A stretch of 64,000 bases of DNA from DAIDKA01 sp036521075 (GCA_036521075.1 DATDIL010000162.1:11789-75788); one strand, 5' to 3'. Counted from the stretch's first letter, positions 26,885-35,880 are shown. The notes: generated from the letters alone by a model not told the origin. Numbers and translations: made by a program.

Positions 26885-27742
26885 TCATTGTGCCTTCACG
26901 ACTTCGGCGCGTCGCAGACTCATGCCTGGGGCCGGCGTCGGGGGCCACAAAAGGAGAACCAGGTACCCCACGCTTGCGATGTTCAACACGTCGAATACGT
27001 ATTGCTCATGCAGCGAATCGGTGATCTCCCCGACGAGCCCTGCGGCGCGAGCCAGTTCAGCGAGCACACACAGCGATGCCGCCAGTATCGCAACGAAGCA
27101 GGTCAACCGCTCCAATCCGGTGAGTCGGGGCTTTCGGACTACCCAAAGTCCCGCGGCGAGGATGTACAGGGCCTGCAGGGCGACCGGCATCATGAGGTCG
27201 AGATGTCGTGAAACCAACGAGGCCGTGAATCGCGGGTCGGTCACTGCGTGGATCACGAGCCGAGCAAGTCCGGGAAGATACCGAACGGTCACCGCTGCCG
27301 CGAAGACCGAGAGAACTGTGCGCGGATGGGATCGATGAATCCGCGTCACGACCCATACCGTGACGAAGATCAGCGCATCGGCCAGCGAACCACACATCAG
27401 CATGCCAACGACACGCCGCACGGCCTGGGCGCTCCACGGATGCCGGCTCACCGCCGCGAGACTCGCGTGGAGCGGCTGGGATGCGTACGGGTAGCCGGCA
27501 TCCAAAAGCCAGATCAAGGCGCAACCGGTGGCGACCGCCGCGCTGAACGAAAACCCATACAAACGAAGCGTTCGAACGAGGTCGACGGCCAAAGTTCCCA
27601 GCGCCTGCCGCCAATACCAGAGCCGCGAATGGCCCTGCTCGAATTGCTCAACGAGATCACCGATAAGCGGGTCGAATCGCGAACGGCCACCGACTCGCTC
27701 AAGCAGCCAGGTCGCGGCCCGCGGCGCGGCCCTGGAGCTCAT
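26885..27742 (-). CDS. Membrane protein with permease-prefix-like N-terminus
   Basis: A 285-residue protein. Residues 1-50 (WLLERVGGRSRFDPLIGDLVEQFEQG, WYWRQ) match the prefix found before ADOP-type MacB-like permeases. About six membrane helices follow instead of an ABC permease. It overlaps the upstream PadR gene by 4 bp, the usual pairing for such proteins. Function unknown; likely an envelope stress or export accessory under PadR control. Confidence 0.72.
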   Translation of the reverse strand: MSSRAAPRAATWLLERVGGRSRFDPLIGDLVEQFEQGHSRLWYWRQALGTLAVDLVRTLRLYGFSFSAAVATGCALIWLLDAGYPYASQPLHASLAAVSRHPWSAQAVRRVVGMLMCGSLADALIFVTVWVVTRIHRSHPRTVLSVFAAAVTVRYLPGLARLVIHAVTDPRFTASLVSRHLDLMMPVALQALYILAAGLWVVRKPRLTGLERLTCFVAILAASLCVLAELARAAGLVGEITDSLHEQYVFDVLNIASVGYLVLLLWPPTPAPGMSLRRAEVVKAQ

Positions 27743-28074
27743 GACTTTGCACCGGCCGTCTTCGCAAGGCCTTGCCAGAGCGCTTCGAGCGCACGCTGCG
27801 TGTCGCGTACCTCCCGGCTGCCCTCGGCAGTGAGTGCGAAATAGCGCTTTGCGCGCCCGCCGCGCTGCGGAGTCGCTTCGCCGAGTTTTGATGTGACGAA
27901 ACCTTTGGATTCGAGCCGCTCAAGGATCGCATACACGCTGCCTTGCAGCATTTCGCGCCCAGTTCGCTGCGCAATCTCAGCCGCGATCGGCACTCCATAA
28001 GCCTCCCGCCCGAGCCGCAGCACTGCCAGCATCACGATGAGCTCGTGCTGGCCGAGGAATTCACGGTTGCGCAT
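27739..28074 (-). CDS. PadR-family regulator
   Basis: A 111-residue winged-helix protein: LGQHELIVMLAVLRLGREAY, GVPIAAEIAQRTGREML, GSVYAILERLESKGFV and the wing GGRAKRYFALT, all PadR hallmarks. It is first in an operon with the prefix-domain membrane protein and probably represses it. No clear palindrome is visible in the AT-rich 28075-28110. Confidence 0.9.
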   Translation of the reverse strand: MRNREFLGQHELIVMLAVLRLGREAYGVPIAAEIAQRTGREMLQGSVYAILERLESKGFVTSKLGEATPQRGGRAKRYFALTAEGSREVRDTQRALEALWQGLAKTAGAKS

Positions 28075-28130
28075 TTAATCAATGTTAATGAATAAATAGC
28101 CCGTGTCAATGGTCTGGTGCCGTCTGCCAA

Positions 28131-28193
28131 TCAAAGAGCATGAGTGTTGGCATAGCGCAGCGACATCTGCACCGAGCTATGCCCGAAGGCCGA
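28131..28193 (-). pseudogene. C-terminal remnant of a tyrosine recombinase
   Basis: The minus strand reads AFGHSSVQMSLRYANTHAL before a stop at 28131. This is box II of tyrosine recombinases: G-H-S-S, then the Tyr nucleophile in LRYAN. The HxLRH and upstream Arg motifs are absent, so only the tail survives. The rest of 28211-28715 contains a 132-codon minus-strand frame (28211-28609) that I cannot assign. Confidence 0.5.
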
Positions 28194-28715
28194 GGCAGTG
28201 GGCAAGACGCCTACTCTTGGGATAGCTTGAGAGCCTGGGCGCGCAAGCTTTTATCATCGACGAACTCCACGGTTCTCGTGGAAAACAGCGGTAAAATCTG
28301 TTGCTTGACCAACGCGGCAAACAATTGCTGCTGGCTCGACGTCGTGCGGCTCGAGCTGAAGACAGAAATCCGCTCGCGAAGCGCACACCTGCGTTGTGTC
28401 CACACGGCCGGTTGGCTCAAATCCGGTGCCTCAACGAGGCTTACGGTCTCGGAAGCCGCACCCGTGGCGACAGTGGCCGCAGATGCGACGGCAACTTGGC
28501 TGGGGTGTCCTTCACTTCCAGTGCTGACGCGGTTGCACCCAGGCAGGGCACCGATCGGGCGGTCACGCCGTTTCTGAGGAACTCCTGAAAACCCGCGTGG
28601 GTTGAACACTACGCCGGAATAAGGTCAAAGGGGCTGTGGCGCTGGTTTACGCCAGGTCACGGACCCTCAATAGGCGTCATCTGGCGGCCGCAAATTCAAT
28701 GGCTTGGGCCCCGAA

Positions 28716-29624
28716 TCAAATCTGGCTGTGATCCAAAATGCGCTGCCGTAGGGCAGTAGCAAAAAAATCAGTCGCGCGGCGCACGCGTGCCGGTACATAA
28801 CGTCGTTTCGGCCAGATGAGACTTACGTCTCTGACGTCCCTTACGAATTCGTCGAGAACCGTGATCACGTCCGGCTGCCGGAGCTCCTCGGCAAGAGAGA
28901 CCTTGGCAAACAGGCCGATTCCAACACCGGCCAGTACACCAGCCCGGATCGTTTCGACGCTGTTGGACGAAAGATTTCCACGAACGGCCACGCTGAATCG
29001 ACCTTCGGGCCCGACAAACGGCCAATTCGTCGCCTCTACGAGACCGCCGTACAAAAGGCAATTGTGATTCACGAGCTCGGCGGGGGTCCTAGGTGTCCCA
29101 TGTTGCTCGAAGTAGCGACGTGAGCCGACGCATACGAGGGGGGTGCCACCCACACGCCGCACGATGGCGTCAGGTTCCTTGACGGGTCCCACGCGGATCG
29201 CGAGATCAATTCGATCCTCCACCATGTCGCGCATGGCGTCGGAAAGAACTAGATCTACCTGAAGGCCCGGATTGAACGACAACAGGTCGGGAATAAGCGG
29301 AAGAACATGCAGGCGGCCGAAAGTGGAGGCCACGGCGATCCTAATTAGACCAGAGGCATTCAGCGTGCTGCTTGTCAGTTCGCTGTCGGTTTCATCCATC
29401 TCCTCAATCAGCGGTTTTGTCCGATCATAGTATCTGCGCCCCTGATCGGTCACGGTCACGCTGCGTGTGCTTCGATTTAAGAGCATTACACCCAGGCGCC
29501 TTTCCAGTGCGCCAACGGCCTTACTGACGCCGGACTGCGAATCGCCGGTTCGACGCGCGGCGGCGGAAAAGCCGCCCGCGTCAACCACGGCGATGAAGGC
29601 GTTCAATTCGTGAAAACGATCCAT
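28716..29624 (-). CDS. LysR-family regulator
   Basis: This 302-residue LysR-type regulator has the N-terminal helix-turn-helix (FIAVVDAGGFSAAARRTGDS, VSKAVGALERRLG, LLNRSTRSVTVT) and a two-lobed effector domain. It is divergent from the SDR/old yellow enzyme pair and is likely its activator or repressor. The subgroup resembles regulators of quinone- or electrophile-responsive oxidoreductases. Confidence 0.92.
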   Translation of the reverse strand: MDRFHELNAFIAVVDAGGFSAAARRTGDSQSGVSKAVGALERRLGVMLLNRSTRSVTVTDQGRRYYDRTKPLIEEMDETDSELTSSTLNASGLIRIAVASTFGRLHVLPLIPDLLSFNPGLQVDLVLSDAMRDMVEDRIDLAIRVGPVKEPDAIVRRVGGTPLVCVGSRRYFEQHGTPRTPAELVNHNCLLYGGLVEATNWPFVGPEGRFSVAVRGNLSSNSVETIRAGVLAGVGIGLFAKVSLAEELRQPDVITVLDEFVRDVRDVSLIWPKRRYVPARVRRATDFFATALRQRILDHSQI

Positions 29625-29642
29625 GGCAGCCTCTGATTAATT

Positions 29643-29673
29643 CGTTCTAGGAATATATTTTATCAAATGAACG
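29643..29673. promoter_or_regulatory. Divergent LysR control region
   Basis: CGTTC at 29643-29647 and GAACG at 29669-29673 are inverted around an AT-rich core (GAATATATTTTATC). Flanking ATTA and TAAT extend the symmetry. It sits between the divergent LysR and SDR genes where such regulators bind. Confidence 0.4.
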
Positions 29674-29741
29674 CTAATTATCATTCTGGCTGAGGGCAAT
29701 TACTGTCCTTGCGTCATTTCGCAACCAGACAGAAGGCTCCA

Positions 29742-30482
29742 ATGTCCATTCTCGCAGGCAAGACTGCCGTCATCAGCGGCGGAAATAGCGGTATCGGTTT
29801 AGCGATCACCCAGCGGTTCGTCGCCGAAGGCGCCCACGTGGTTATTTTCGCCCGTCGGCAAGCCTTGCTCGACGAGGCGGTCAAGCTGATCGGACGCAAC
29901 GTCACCGCGATCCAGGCTGACGCTTCGAACCTCGACGACCTCGACCGTGTCGCTGCGGCGGTAAAGGCCAAAAGGAGTGTCGTCGACGTCATCGTGTCGA
30001 ACGCGGGCTTTACGGAGCAGGCTTCGATCGACACCCTCACGCCTGAGCATTTCGACAAGGCATTCAACCTCATGGCCCGCGGCCCGGTCTTCCTGGTGCA
30101 GAAGTTACTGCCGATGATGACTGGGGGTGGATCGATCATTTTGGTCTCCTCCGCGATGCACCTCATGGGCATTCCTGGCCATACCGCTTACGCGGCGACC
30201 AAGGCGGCGTTGCGTTCCTATGCCCGCACCTGGGCCGCGGAGTTCAAGGATGGCGGCATTCGCGTGAACATGCTCAGCCCGGGCGTTACGGACACCCCGA
30301 TTCTCGACTCTCAATCGGCGACACGCGCGGATCTGAGGAAAATGTACCAGAGCATGGTCCCAATCGGTCGACTCGCTCGGCCCGAGGAGATTGCGAACGC
30401 GGCGCTCTTCCTGGCGTCCGATCAGAGTTCGTATGTGACGGGTGCGGATCTGATGGCCGATGGTGGTATCGGCCAAGTCTGA
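29742..30482 (+). CDS. Short-chain dehydrogenase/reductase
   Basis: From ATG 29742 (AGAAGG ribosome site) this 246-residue classical SDR has SGGNSGIG at 12-19, SNAG near 86-89, catalytic Ser136/137, and Tyr150-x3-Lys154 (YAATK). The C-terminal ends VTGADLMADGGIGQV as in FabG-like enzymes. The 29709 start is less likely. An old yellow enzyme gene follows 37 bp later, suggesting joint reduction of carbonyl or enone compounds under LysR control. Confidence 0.9.
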   Translation: MSILAGKTAVISGGNSGIGLAITQRFVAEGAHVVIFARRQALLDEAVKLIGRNVTAIQADASNLDDLDRVAAAVKAKRSVVDVIVSNAGFTEQASIDTLTPEHFDKAFNLMARGPVFLVQKLLPMMTGGGSIILVSSAMHLMGIPGHTAYAATKAALRSYARTWAAEFKDGGIRVNMLSPGVTDTPILDSQSATRADLRKMYQSMVPIGRLARPEEIANAALFLASDQSSYVTGADLMADGGIGQV

Positions 30483-30519
30483 GGACCGAGGGTCGCCTCT
30501 CGCACCACGGAGACATCCC

Positions 30520-31632
30520 ATGCCCAATCTCGATATCCTGTTCAAATCCTATCGGCTGAACGCTCTCAACCTACCGAACCGCGTAGTCATGGCGCCGATG
30601 ACGCGCTCCATGTCTCCGGGTGGCGTGCCGACCGCCGAGGTCGCCAGCTACTATCGCCGCCGCGCGGAAAATGGCGTCGGTCTCATCATCACAGAGGCGG
30701 CCGGTATCGACCGACCGGCCGCGCTCAATGAGCCTGACATGCCCCGCTTCCATGGCGCAACGGCGTTCGCAGGCTGGAAGAGGGTGGTGGACGAGGTTCA
30801 TGCGGCGGGTGGGCGCATCGCGCCGCAGCTGGTTCATGTGGGGCATAAGCTGTCGAACTTGACGCCCGGGTGGACACCATCCGCGCCCTATGAAAGCCCC
30901 TCAGGGTTTGCAGTGACAGGCGAGCGCATCGGTCAGCCGATGAGCGAATCTGATGTGGCCAATGCCATCGACGCCTTCGCGCGCGCAGCGTCGGATGCCG
31001 AGCGGCTCGGGTTCGACGCAATAGAGCTGATGGGCGCGCACGGCTACCTCATCAATCAGTTCTTCTACGACCATCTCAACATGCGCAACGACCGATATGG
31101 TGGCTCGACGCTCGTCGAACGCTCCCGCTTCGCGGTCGAGATTCTGAAGGCAGTCCGGTCGGTAGTCACCCCCGGCTTCCCGGTGATTCTTCGCCTTTCG
31201 CAGTGGAAGCCAAAAGACTTCAGTGCACGGCTTGCCGAGACGCCGCAGGCGCTGGAACAGTGGCTTACTGTGCTCGTCGAAGCTGGTGCGGACGCCTTGC
31301 ATCTCTCGCAGCCAAGATTCTCGCAGGCCGCCTTCCCGAAGATCGATGCGGAGCTGAACCTTGCCGGCTGGGCGAAGAAGCTCACGGGCGCCACCGCAAT
31401 AACCGTCGGCGCCGTCGGCCTGACAGGTGACGTCTACGAATCCTTTCGGGGCGAGAGCGCTCAATCCGCGCCGCTGAACGGACTGCTCGCGCGGCTGGAG
31501 CGCGGCGAGTTCGATCTGGTGGCAGTCGGACGCGCGTTGCTGCAGGACCCTGCATGGCTTGAGAAGGTACGGCGAAACCGCATCGACCAGATTGCCGACT
31601 TCACCCCGGCGGCGTTTGCCACCTTGCGTTAG
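30520..31632 (+). CDS. Old yellow enzyme-family NADH:flavin oxidoreductase
   Basis: A 370-residue FMN enoate reductase: RVVMAPMTRS near 21-30, VGLIITEAAGI, APQLVHVGHK and the C-terminal FMN phosphate site LVAVGRALLQDP. The substrate-binding pair normally reads His-x-x-His or His-x-x-Asn. Here it is MGAH (Met171, His174), so the first His is replaced. NMRNDRYGGS follows as expected. The start at 30520 is favoured over 30460. Loss of one His may alter substrate choice. It follows the SDR in one operon. Confidence 0.9.
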   Translation: MPNLDILFKSYRLNALNLPNRVVMAPMTRSMSPGGVPTAEVASYYRRRAENGVGLIITEAAGIDRPAALNEPDMPRFHGATAFAGWKRVVDEVHAAGGRIAPQLVHVGHKLSNLTPGWTPSAPYESPSGFAVTGERIGQPMSESDVANAIDAFARAASDAERLGFDAIELMGAHGYLINQFFYDHLNMRNDRYGGSTLVERSRFAVEILKAVRSVVTPGFPVILRLSQWKPKDFSARLAETPQALEQWLTVLVEAGADALHLSQPRFSQAAFPKIDAELNLAGWAKKLTGATAITVGAVGLTGDVYESFRGESAQSAPLNGLLARLERGEFDLVAVGRALLQDPAWLEKVRRNRIDQIADFTPAAFATLR

Positions 31633-31980
31633 TCACTGCGTGCAACGGCCAGTAGCGTAATACTGGGCCTTGAGCCAGCGCACCTCCTCAGAGGGCCGGT
31701 TTGTTCTGATCGGCCTTGTTCAAATCTTCCTGCCGAGCCTTGTCCGCTGTGGTCCTGTTCGTTTTCATGGTAATGGTCGCGGCCCTGACCGCGTAGGGCA
31801 GGTTCCGTCCTTTCCATCAACAGAATCAATAGCTTGCCTTATACGCAGCCGCGCATCTCGTGCAAAAAGCCGTCGCACGTGGCTGCCCTCACCACCGGGG
31901 TATATCATCGTTTCGCGCGCGCTACGGCATGCTTGGCTGTTCAGTAGGCCGGGCTGCGGCGTGCCCGTGAAGGAGCCACC

Positions 31981-32400
31981 ATGAACCGCAAATATCTGAT
32001 CGGGCTGATGGCCGCCGCCGCCGCGACGGCTGCTCTGTGTGGGTGCGTGAGCGCGCCCACGCCGCAGCCCCGTGCGGACATGCGGCAGCAGGCCACCGCA
32101 GAACTTGGCATCACACGCAACGCCTGGTCGGGATGCGTCCGAGCCGCGATCCCACCGCTCGACGATCCCCAATCTTCCTCGGACGTTGTCGCGCGTGCCG
32201 CCATGAAGCGCTGCTCAGATGAGTACACGGCCATGGTGCGGGCTCTGACGCGCACGTTAGCGCCAGCCTGCGGCCGGGATCCGGATTGCACACGCCGCGC
32301 TTTGGCGACGGCCCAGGGGGAGGCCACGAAGGTCGCTACCGACGACGTCGTGGCCGCGAGGGTGCGGGTCGCGGGCGCGACAATTCTCAAGTGTCAGTAA
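31981..32400 (+). CDS. Lipoprotein-like exported protein
   Basis: A 139-residue protein with an N-terminal signal ending in ALCGC, compatible with lipid attachment at Cys22. The mature part carries paired cysteines (SGCVRA, KRCSDE, PACGRDPDC, LKC) and is alpha-helical in character. A clear ribosome site (AAGGAG) precedes ATG 31981. Function unknown. The region 31633-31980 before it has no supported gene. Confidence 0.7.
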   Translation: MNRKYLIGLMAAAAATAALCGCVSAPTPQPRADMRQQATAELGITRNAWSGCVRAAIPPLDDPQSSSDVVARAAMKRCSDEYTAMVRALTRTLAPACGRDPDCTRRALATAQGEATKVATDDVVAARVRVAGATILKCQ

Positions 32401-32532
32401 AATGAGCCCACGCCTGCCGAAGCGTGCCGCTGGGGGGAATCACGACGTATTTACCAATGACAGTTGACGAATTGCGGCAACGATCTTCGCTCTCGTGTGG
32501 GTAGTCGCCGGACCTGCCTTACAATCAACGGC

Positions 32533-33294
32533 ATGCTCAAGGGGCGCGGCAAGGGGAAAATTTCCAACGACTTGGTGGCGGCGAGCTGCGCGGCCGTACT
32601 GGCCGTTTATGCGGCCGGATATTCACGTACGCGCGAGGCGGCGCGCCGGTTCGAGACTCAGGCGAGGGAGCGCAGGCCGGCGACCCCGACGCAGCCTACG
32701 GGTGCCAGCCCGAGACCGGCCGTCATCGAGGCACGGACGCCGCAATCGCAGCGTGGATACCCACCACCGGTCGCCGCACGCACGCCAGCACCCAAGGCAG
32801 CTGTTTCCTCCGCGGCGGTCGCAGTGATACCGCCGCCAGTTGCCGCGCCGGTCACGAGTGTCGATGCCGCGGCGGTTGCAGCGGGAACCTCGTCACCGAG
32901 TGCACCGCGAGAGATTGCGCCTGTGCCTTTGCCCGCCGCAGATGCGACCGCGGCGATGCCCATTGCCATCACGCGCGAGCCCACTTCCGCCTCCTCTCCA
33001 AAGTGGCGAGATGGCACTTATACCGGCCTGGGCGACTCGCCACACGGCGACATCGAAGCCCGCGTCGTCATCAAAGACGGACGCATCGTCGAGGCGGGCA
33101 TCGTGACATGCGATACCCGTTACCCTTGCGACGTGATCGATCCGCTCATTCACCAACCCGTCGAGCGGCAGAGCCCTGATGTCGATTACATGTCGCACGC
33201 CACAGAGAGTTCCGACGCCTACTACAACGCCCTGGTTGCCGCGCTCAATTACGCCATTGAGCCATCTTTCAGCGAGGCGACGATCCCCAAGTGA
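32533..33294 (+). CDS. Membrane-anchored FMN-binding domain protein
   Basis: From ATG 32533 the 253-residue protein has one membrane helix (14-30), a long Pro/Ala-rich linker (about 45-155) and a C-terminal FMN_bind domain (DGTYTGLGDSPHGDIEARVV, IKDGRIVEAGIV). The flavinylation region reads MSHATESSDAYYNAL where NqrC/RnfG have a D-x-x-SGAT-x-T/S motif, so Gly is replaced by His. FMN would be attached covalently by ApbE, encoded next with a 4-bp overlap. The domain faces the periplasm if the helix is an anchor. Confidence 0.82.
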   Translation: MLKGRGKGKISNDLVAASCAAVLAVYAAGYSRTREAARRFETQARERRPATPTQPTGASPRPAVIEARTPQSQRGYPPPVAARTPAPKAAVSSAAVAVIPPPVAAPVTSVDAAAVAAGTSSPSAPREIAPVPLPAADATAAMPIAITREPTSASSPKWRDGTYTGLGDSPHGDIEARVVIKDGRIVEAGIVTCDTRYPCDVIDPLIHQPVERQSPDVDYMSHATESSDAYYNALVAALNYAIEPSFSEATIPK

Positions 33295-34139
33295 TTTTCA
33301 GCGCAGCCGTGATGGGAACCATTGTGTCCATCGAGGTCGACGCGCCCGATGCCGCCGCCGAGCGTGCGTTCGAGTGGTTCCGTCTGGTGGAGGTTCATTG
33401 TTCCCGCTTCGATGCGGCGAGCGAGCTGCGCCAATTGACGGCCGGCAAGCGTACCCCAGCGAGTCCGATTCTATTTGAGGCGGTGCGTTTCGCGCTGATG
33501 GTGGCCGAGCAAACCGGCGGCGCATTCGATCCGACCGTCGGGGGGCGCATGGCCGCGCGCGGGTTCAACCGGCACTACCGCACGCGCGAAGTCACCTGCG
33601 CTTCGGAGTGTGACGACGGGGTCAGCTTCCGTGACGTGGAGATCGATGCGCACAGGCGTACTATTCTGTTGCGGCGTCCATTGACGCTCGATCTCGGAGC
33701 GGTTGCCAAGGGGCTGGCCATCGATGCTGCCGCGCGCGAGCTGCAACCGTTCCGAAGTTTCGCCATCGATGCGGGCGGGGATCTTTATCTCAGTGGCTGC
33801 AATCCACAAGGCAAGCCATGGTCCGCCGGCGTCCGTCATCCTCGTGTCCTCGGCGATATCGTCGACCGCTTCCGCATTTCGGACCGGGCCGTGTGCACCT
33901 CGGGCGACTATGAGCGTGGACAGCATATTCTCGATCCGCGCTGCGGCGAGGCGGCGATCGGGGTTGCGAGCGCAACCGTCATCGCACCCAGCGCGATGCT
34001 CGCCGATGCGCTCGCGACGGCCGCGTTCGTGCTTGAGCCAAAGGAATGCATCCCCCTGCTGACGCGCATGGGCGTGGAGGGACTCATTGTCACCTCCGGT
34101 CTTGAACTATTTCGCACGCCTGGCCTGTGCCGTGCATAG
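33291..34139 (+). CDS. apbE: FAD:protein FMN transferase
   Basis: A 282-residue ApbE. Visible motifs are MGTIVSIEV at the start, GGAFDPTVGG, the core LDLGAVAKGLAIDAAAREL, AIDAGGDLYLSG, QHILDPRCG and the metal ligand in SAMLADALATAAFVL. It transfers FMN from FAD to Ser/Thr of FMN_bind proteins. It begins at GTG 33291 overlapping the FMN-binding gene and has no obvious signal peptide, unlike many periplasmic ApbE proteins; the N-terminus starts directly with the conserved strand. Confidence 0.92.
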   Translation: MIFSAAVMGTIVSIEVDAPDAAAERAFEWFRLVEVHCSRFDAASELRQLTAGKRTPASPILFEAVRFALMVAEQTGGAFDPTVGGRMAARGFNRHYRTREVTCASECDDGVSFRDVEIDAHRRTILLRRPLTLDLGAVAKGLAIDAAARELQPFRSFAIDAGGDLYLSGCNPQGKPWSAGVRHPRVLGDIVDRFRISDRAVCTSGDYERGQHILDPRCGEAAIGVASATVIAPSAMLADALATAAFVLEPKECIPLLTRMGVEGLIVTSGLELFRTPGLCRA

Positions 34140-34998
34140 AGTAGTGCGCTTTTTCAGGACTCCCAAGGGGGTGCTGATCATCATCCTGGTGAGCCTGACC
34201 GCAATCGCGGCGCCGGGCGAAGGGGCCAGGGCGGTCGTAATCAACATGGGGATCGCGTCTCTGACCGCCGGCCTCGTCGACCTGATCATCCTGCGGCTGC
34301 GCAAGAGTGTGTGGCGGTTTCCAAGTGGGGCCGTTCTCACCGCCATGATCGTGACGATGGTGGTGCGCGCGCAGGAGCACTGGTATGTCCCGGTAGCGCT
34401 GTCGGGGGTTGCGGTGATCAGCAAGTACGCGCTTCGCACGCGCACCGCGAATGTATTTAACCCAGCGGCGTTTGCGCTCGTGTCGGTGATGTATTTGTTG
34501 CCAGTCGGGCAGAGCTGGTGGGGGGCGCTTCCGGAAGTTTCCCCTGTGTGGCTACGCGCGGCACTGCTCGTCGGCGGAATCTACATCGCGGACCGCGTGA
34601 ATAAAATTCCGCTGGTTTTGGCTTTTCTAGGGGCATATTTCCTCCTTTTCACCGTAACCGCATATCTGGGCGATCCGCGGTGGGTCGCGGAGATTTTTCG
34701 ATCGCCGGACATTGAAGCAGTGCTTTTCTTTGCGCTCATCATTCTGACGGACCCGCCGACTTCGCCCGCAAGGTATCGGGACCAGTGGATCTGCGGAATC
34801 ATCGTCGCCGCAATCAGCTACGCCGTATTTGAAATATTCGGCGTGGGTTACTTCTTGTTAGCGGGGACATTGGCGGGGAATGTGTGGGCGGCCTGGCGCC
34901 GTGTTCAGCGCCACTCCCCGCACAAGTTTCCACGAAAGGTAGCAGCTTTCATGCGCGAGATAAGCCCGGTGCGCCCCGGAGTCAAGCGGGCGTTATAG
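34132..34998 (+). CDS. RnfD/NqrB-like membrane protein
   Basis: A 288-residue protein with about nine membrane helices. Family marks are GAVLTAMIVTMVVRAQEHWY, TANVFNPAAFALV (the RnfD/NqrB loop N-V-F-N-P-A-A) and LIILTDPPTSPARYRDQ. RnfD and NqrB pass electrons through bound flavins across the membrane. GTG 34132 overlaps apbE by 8 bp; a TTG at 34087 is also possible. No other Rnf or Nqr subunits are nearby, so this seems a minimal flavin conduit. Confidence 0.85.
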   Translation: MHRVVRFFRTPKGVLIIILVSLTAIAAPGEGARAVVINMGIASLTAGLVDLIILRLRKSVWRFPSGAVLTAMIVTMVVRAQEHWYVPVALSGVAVISKYALRTRTANVFNPAAFALVSVMYLLPVGQSWWGALPEVSPVWLRAALLVGGIYIADRVNKIPLVLAFLGAYFLLFTVTAYLGDPRWVAEIFRSPDIEAVLFFALIILTDPPTSPARYRDQWICGIIVAAISYAVFEIFGVGYFLLAGTLAGNVWAAWRRVQRHSPHKFPRKVAAFMREISPVRPGVKRAL

Positions 34999-35018
34999 AG
35001 AGACACTTGGCTGCACCA

Positions 35019-35065
35019 GATACGGCGTCCGGCATTCTCACCCCGTGCGTGCCAGACGCCGTATC
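35019..35065. terminator. Large hairpin between convergent operons
   Basis: GATACGGCGTCCGGCA (35019-35034) pairs with TGCCAGACGCCGTATC (35050-35065) with one mismatch and a 15-base loop. It lies after the RnfD-like stop and overlaps the end of the leftward permease gene. It could terminate both transcripts, though no T-run follows on either side. Confidence 0.45.
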
Positions 35066-35841
35066 GCCAGGCCGCCAAACAGTACCGAGATGCTCACCAG
35101 AACCGCTCCCGTAAGGAGAGGGCTCACTCCCACCTTCATGCCGCCCGCCGCGAGGGCCGTCATGTTCAGATGAAAAGCAGGCCAGATGACGGACCAGGGT
35201 TGCATGACCTTGGGCAGCGGGAAAAACATTCCGGACAGCCACAGGCCGGGCAGATAGATCAGATTCGCATAGGCGGGCGCCGCACTGGCGCTCGCGAAGG
35301 CGCCGATGAAGAGCCCGATGGCGCTGAATGGTATTGCGCCGAGGATCAGCACGGCGTCCATCGCGATCAGGCCACCCGGCGACACGGTGAGTTTGCCGGC
35401 GACGACTGCGGCGATGGTTACCAAGACGACGGAAATTGCCGCGAAGGCCAGCGACATCAGTACTTTCGCTAGCAGGTATGAGCCAGATGGTAGAGGCAAT
35501 GCGCGCTTGAGCTTCAGCAGGTTGGCATCGCGTTCCATCGCAAGACTGATGCCGATGCCGAAGATCGCCGGTCCCATGACGGCCATCGAGCACCAGGCCG
35601 AGAACGTATAGTTCATCAATGCCGGGTTCGCCGCGATCTCCTTGGAGCCGCCGGCCATGACGACGCCGAAGAACAGGTACAGCGGCACCGGCAGCAGCAG
35701 GAAGGGAAACGCGAACGCCGGTGCGCGCACGGCCTGGATGAACTGAAACCGCGATTCATTCAGGTACGCGCGTAACAGGCGGCGCAGCGGCATCAGCGGT
35801 TCGGCCGCATTGGGAAGTAGGGTGGTTGCCAACGTGTTCAT
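35038..35841 (-). CDS. ABC-2 type permease
   Basis: A 267-residue integral membrane protein with six helices and the ABC-2 pattern (FLLLPVPLYLFFGVVMAG, PAIFGIGISLAMERDANLLK, LPLPSGSYLLAKVLMSL, YLPGLWLSGMFFPLP). It is the last gene of the GntR-led operon and follows the acyltransferase-ABC ATPase fusion by 39 bp. It most likely forms a transporter with that fused ATPase. Confidence 0.88.
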   Translation of the reverse strand: MNTLATTLLPNAAEPLMPLRRLLRAYLNESRFQFIQAVRAPAFAFPFLLLPVPLYLFFGVVMAGGSKEIAANPALMNYTFSAWCSMAVMGPAIFGIGISLAMERDANLLKLKRALPLPSGSYLLAKVLMSLAFAAISVVLVTIAAVVAGKLTVSPGGLIAMDAVLILGAIPFSAIGLFIGAFASASAAPAYANLIYLPGLWLSGMFFPLPKVMQPWSVIWPAFHLNMTALAAGGMKVGVSPLLTGAVLVSISVLFGGLAIRRLARTG

Positions 35842-35880
35842 GAATTCTCCTATGCACTCAAAACCTGGGCGCAGGGCATC

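Noticed and set aside
28211..28609. 132-codon minus-strand frame
   Set aside because: It begins in unrelated-looking sequence and shows no domain; it lies upstream of an integrase tail and may be decayed DNA.
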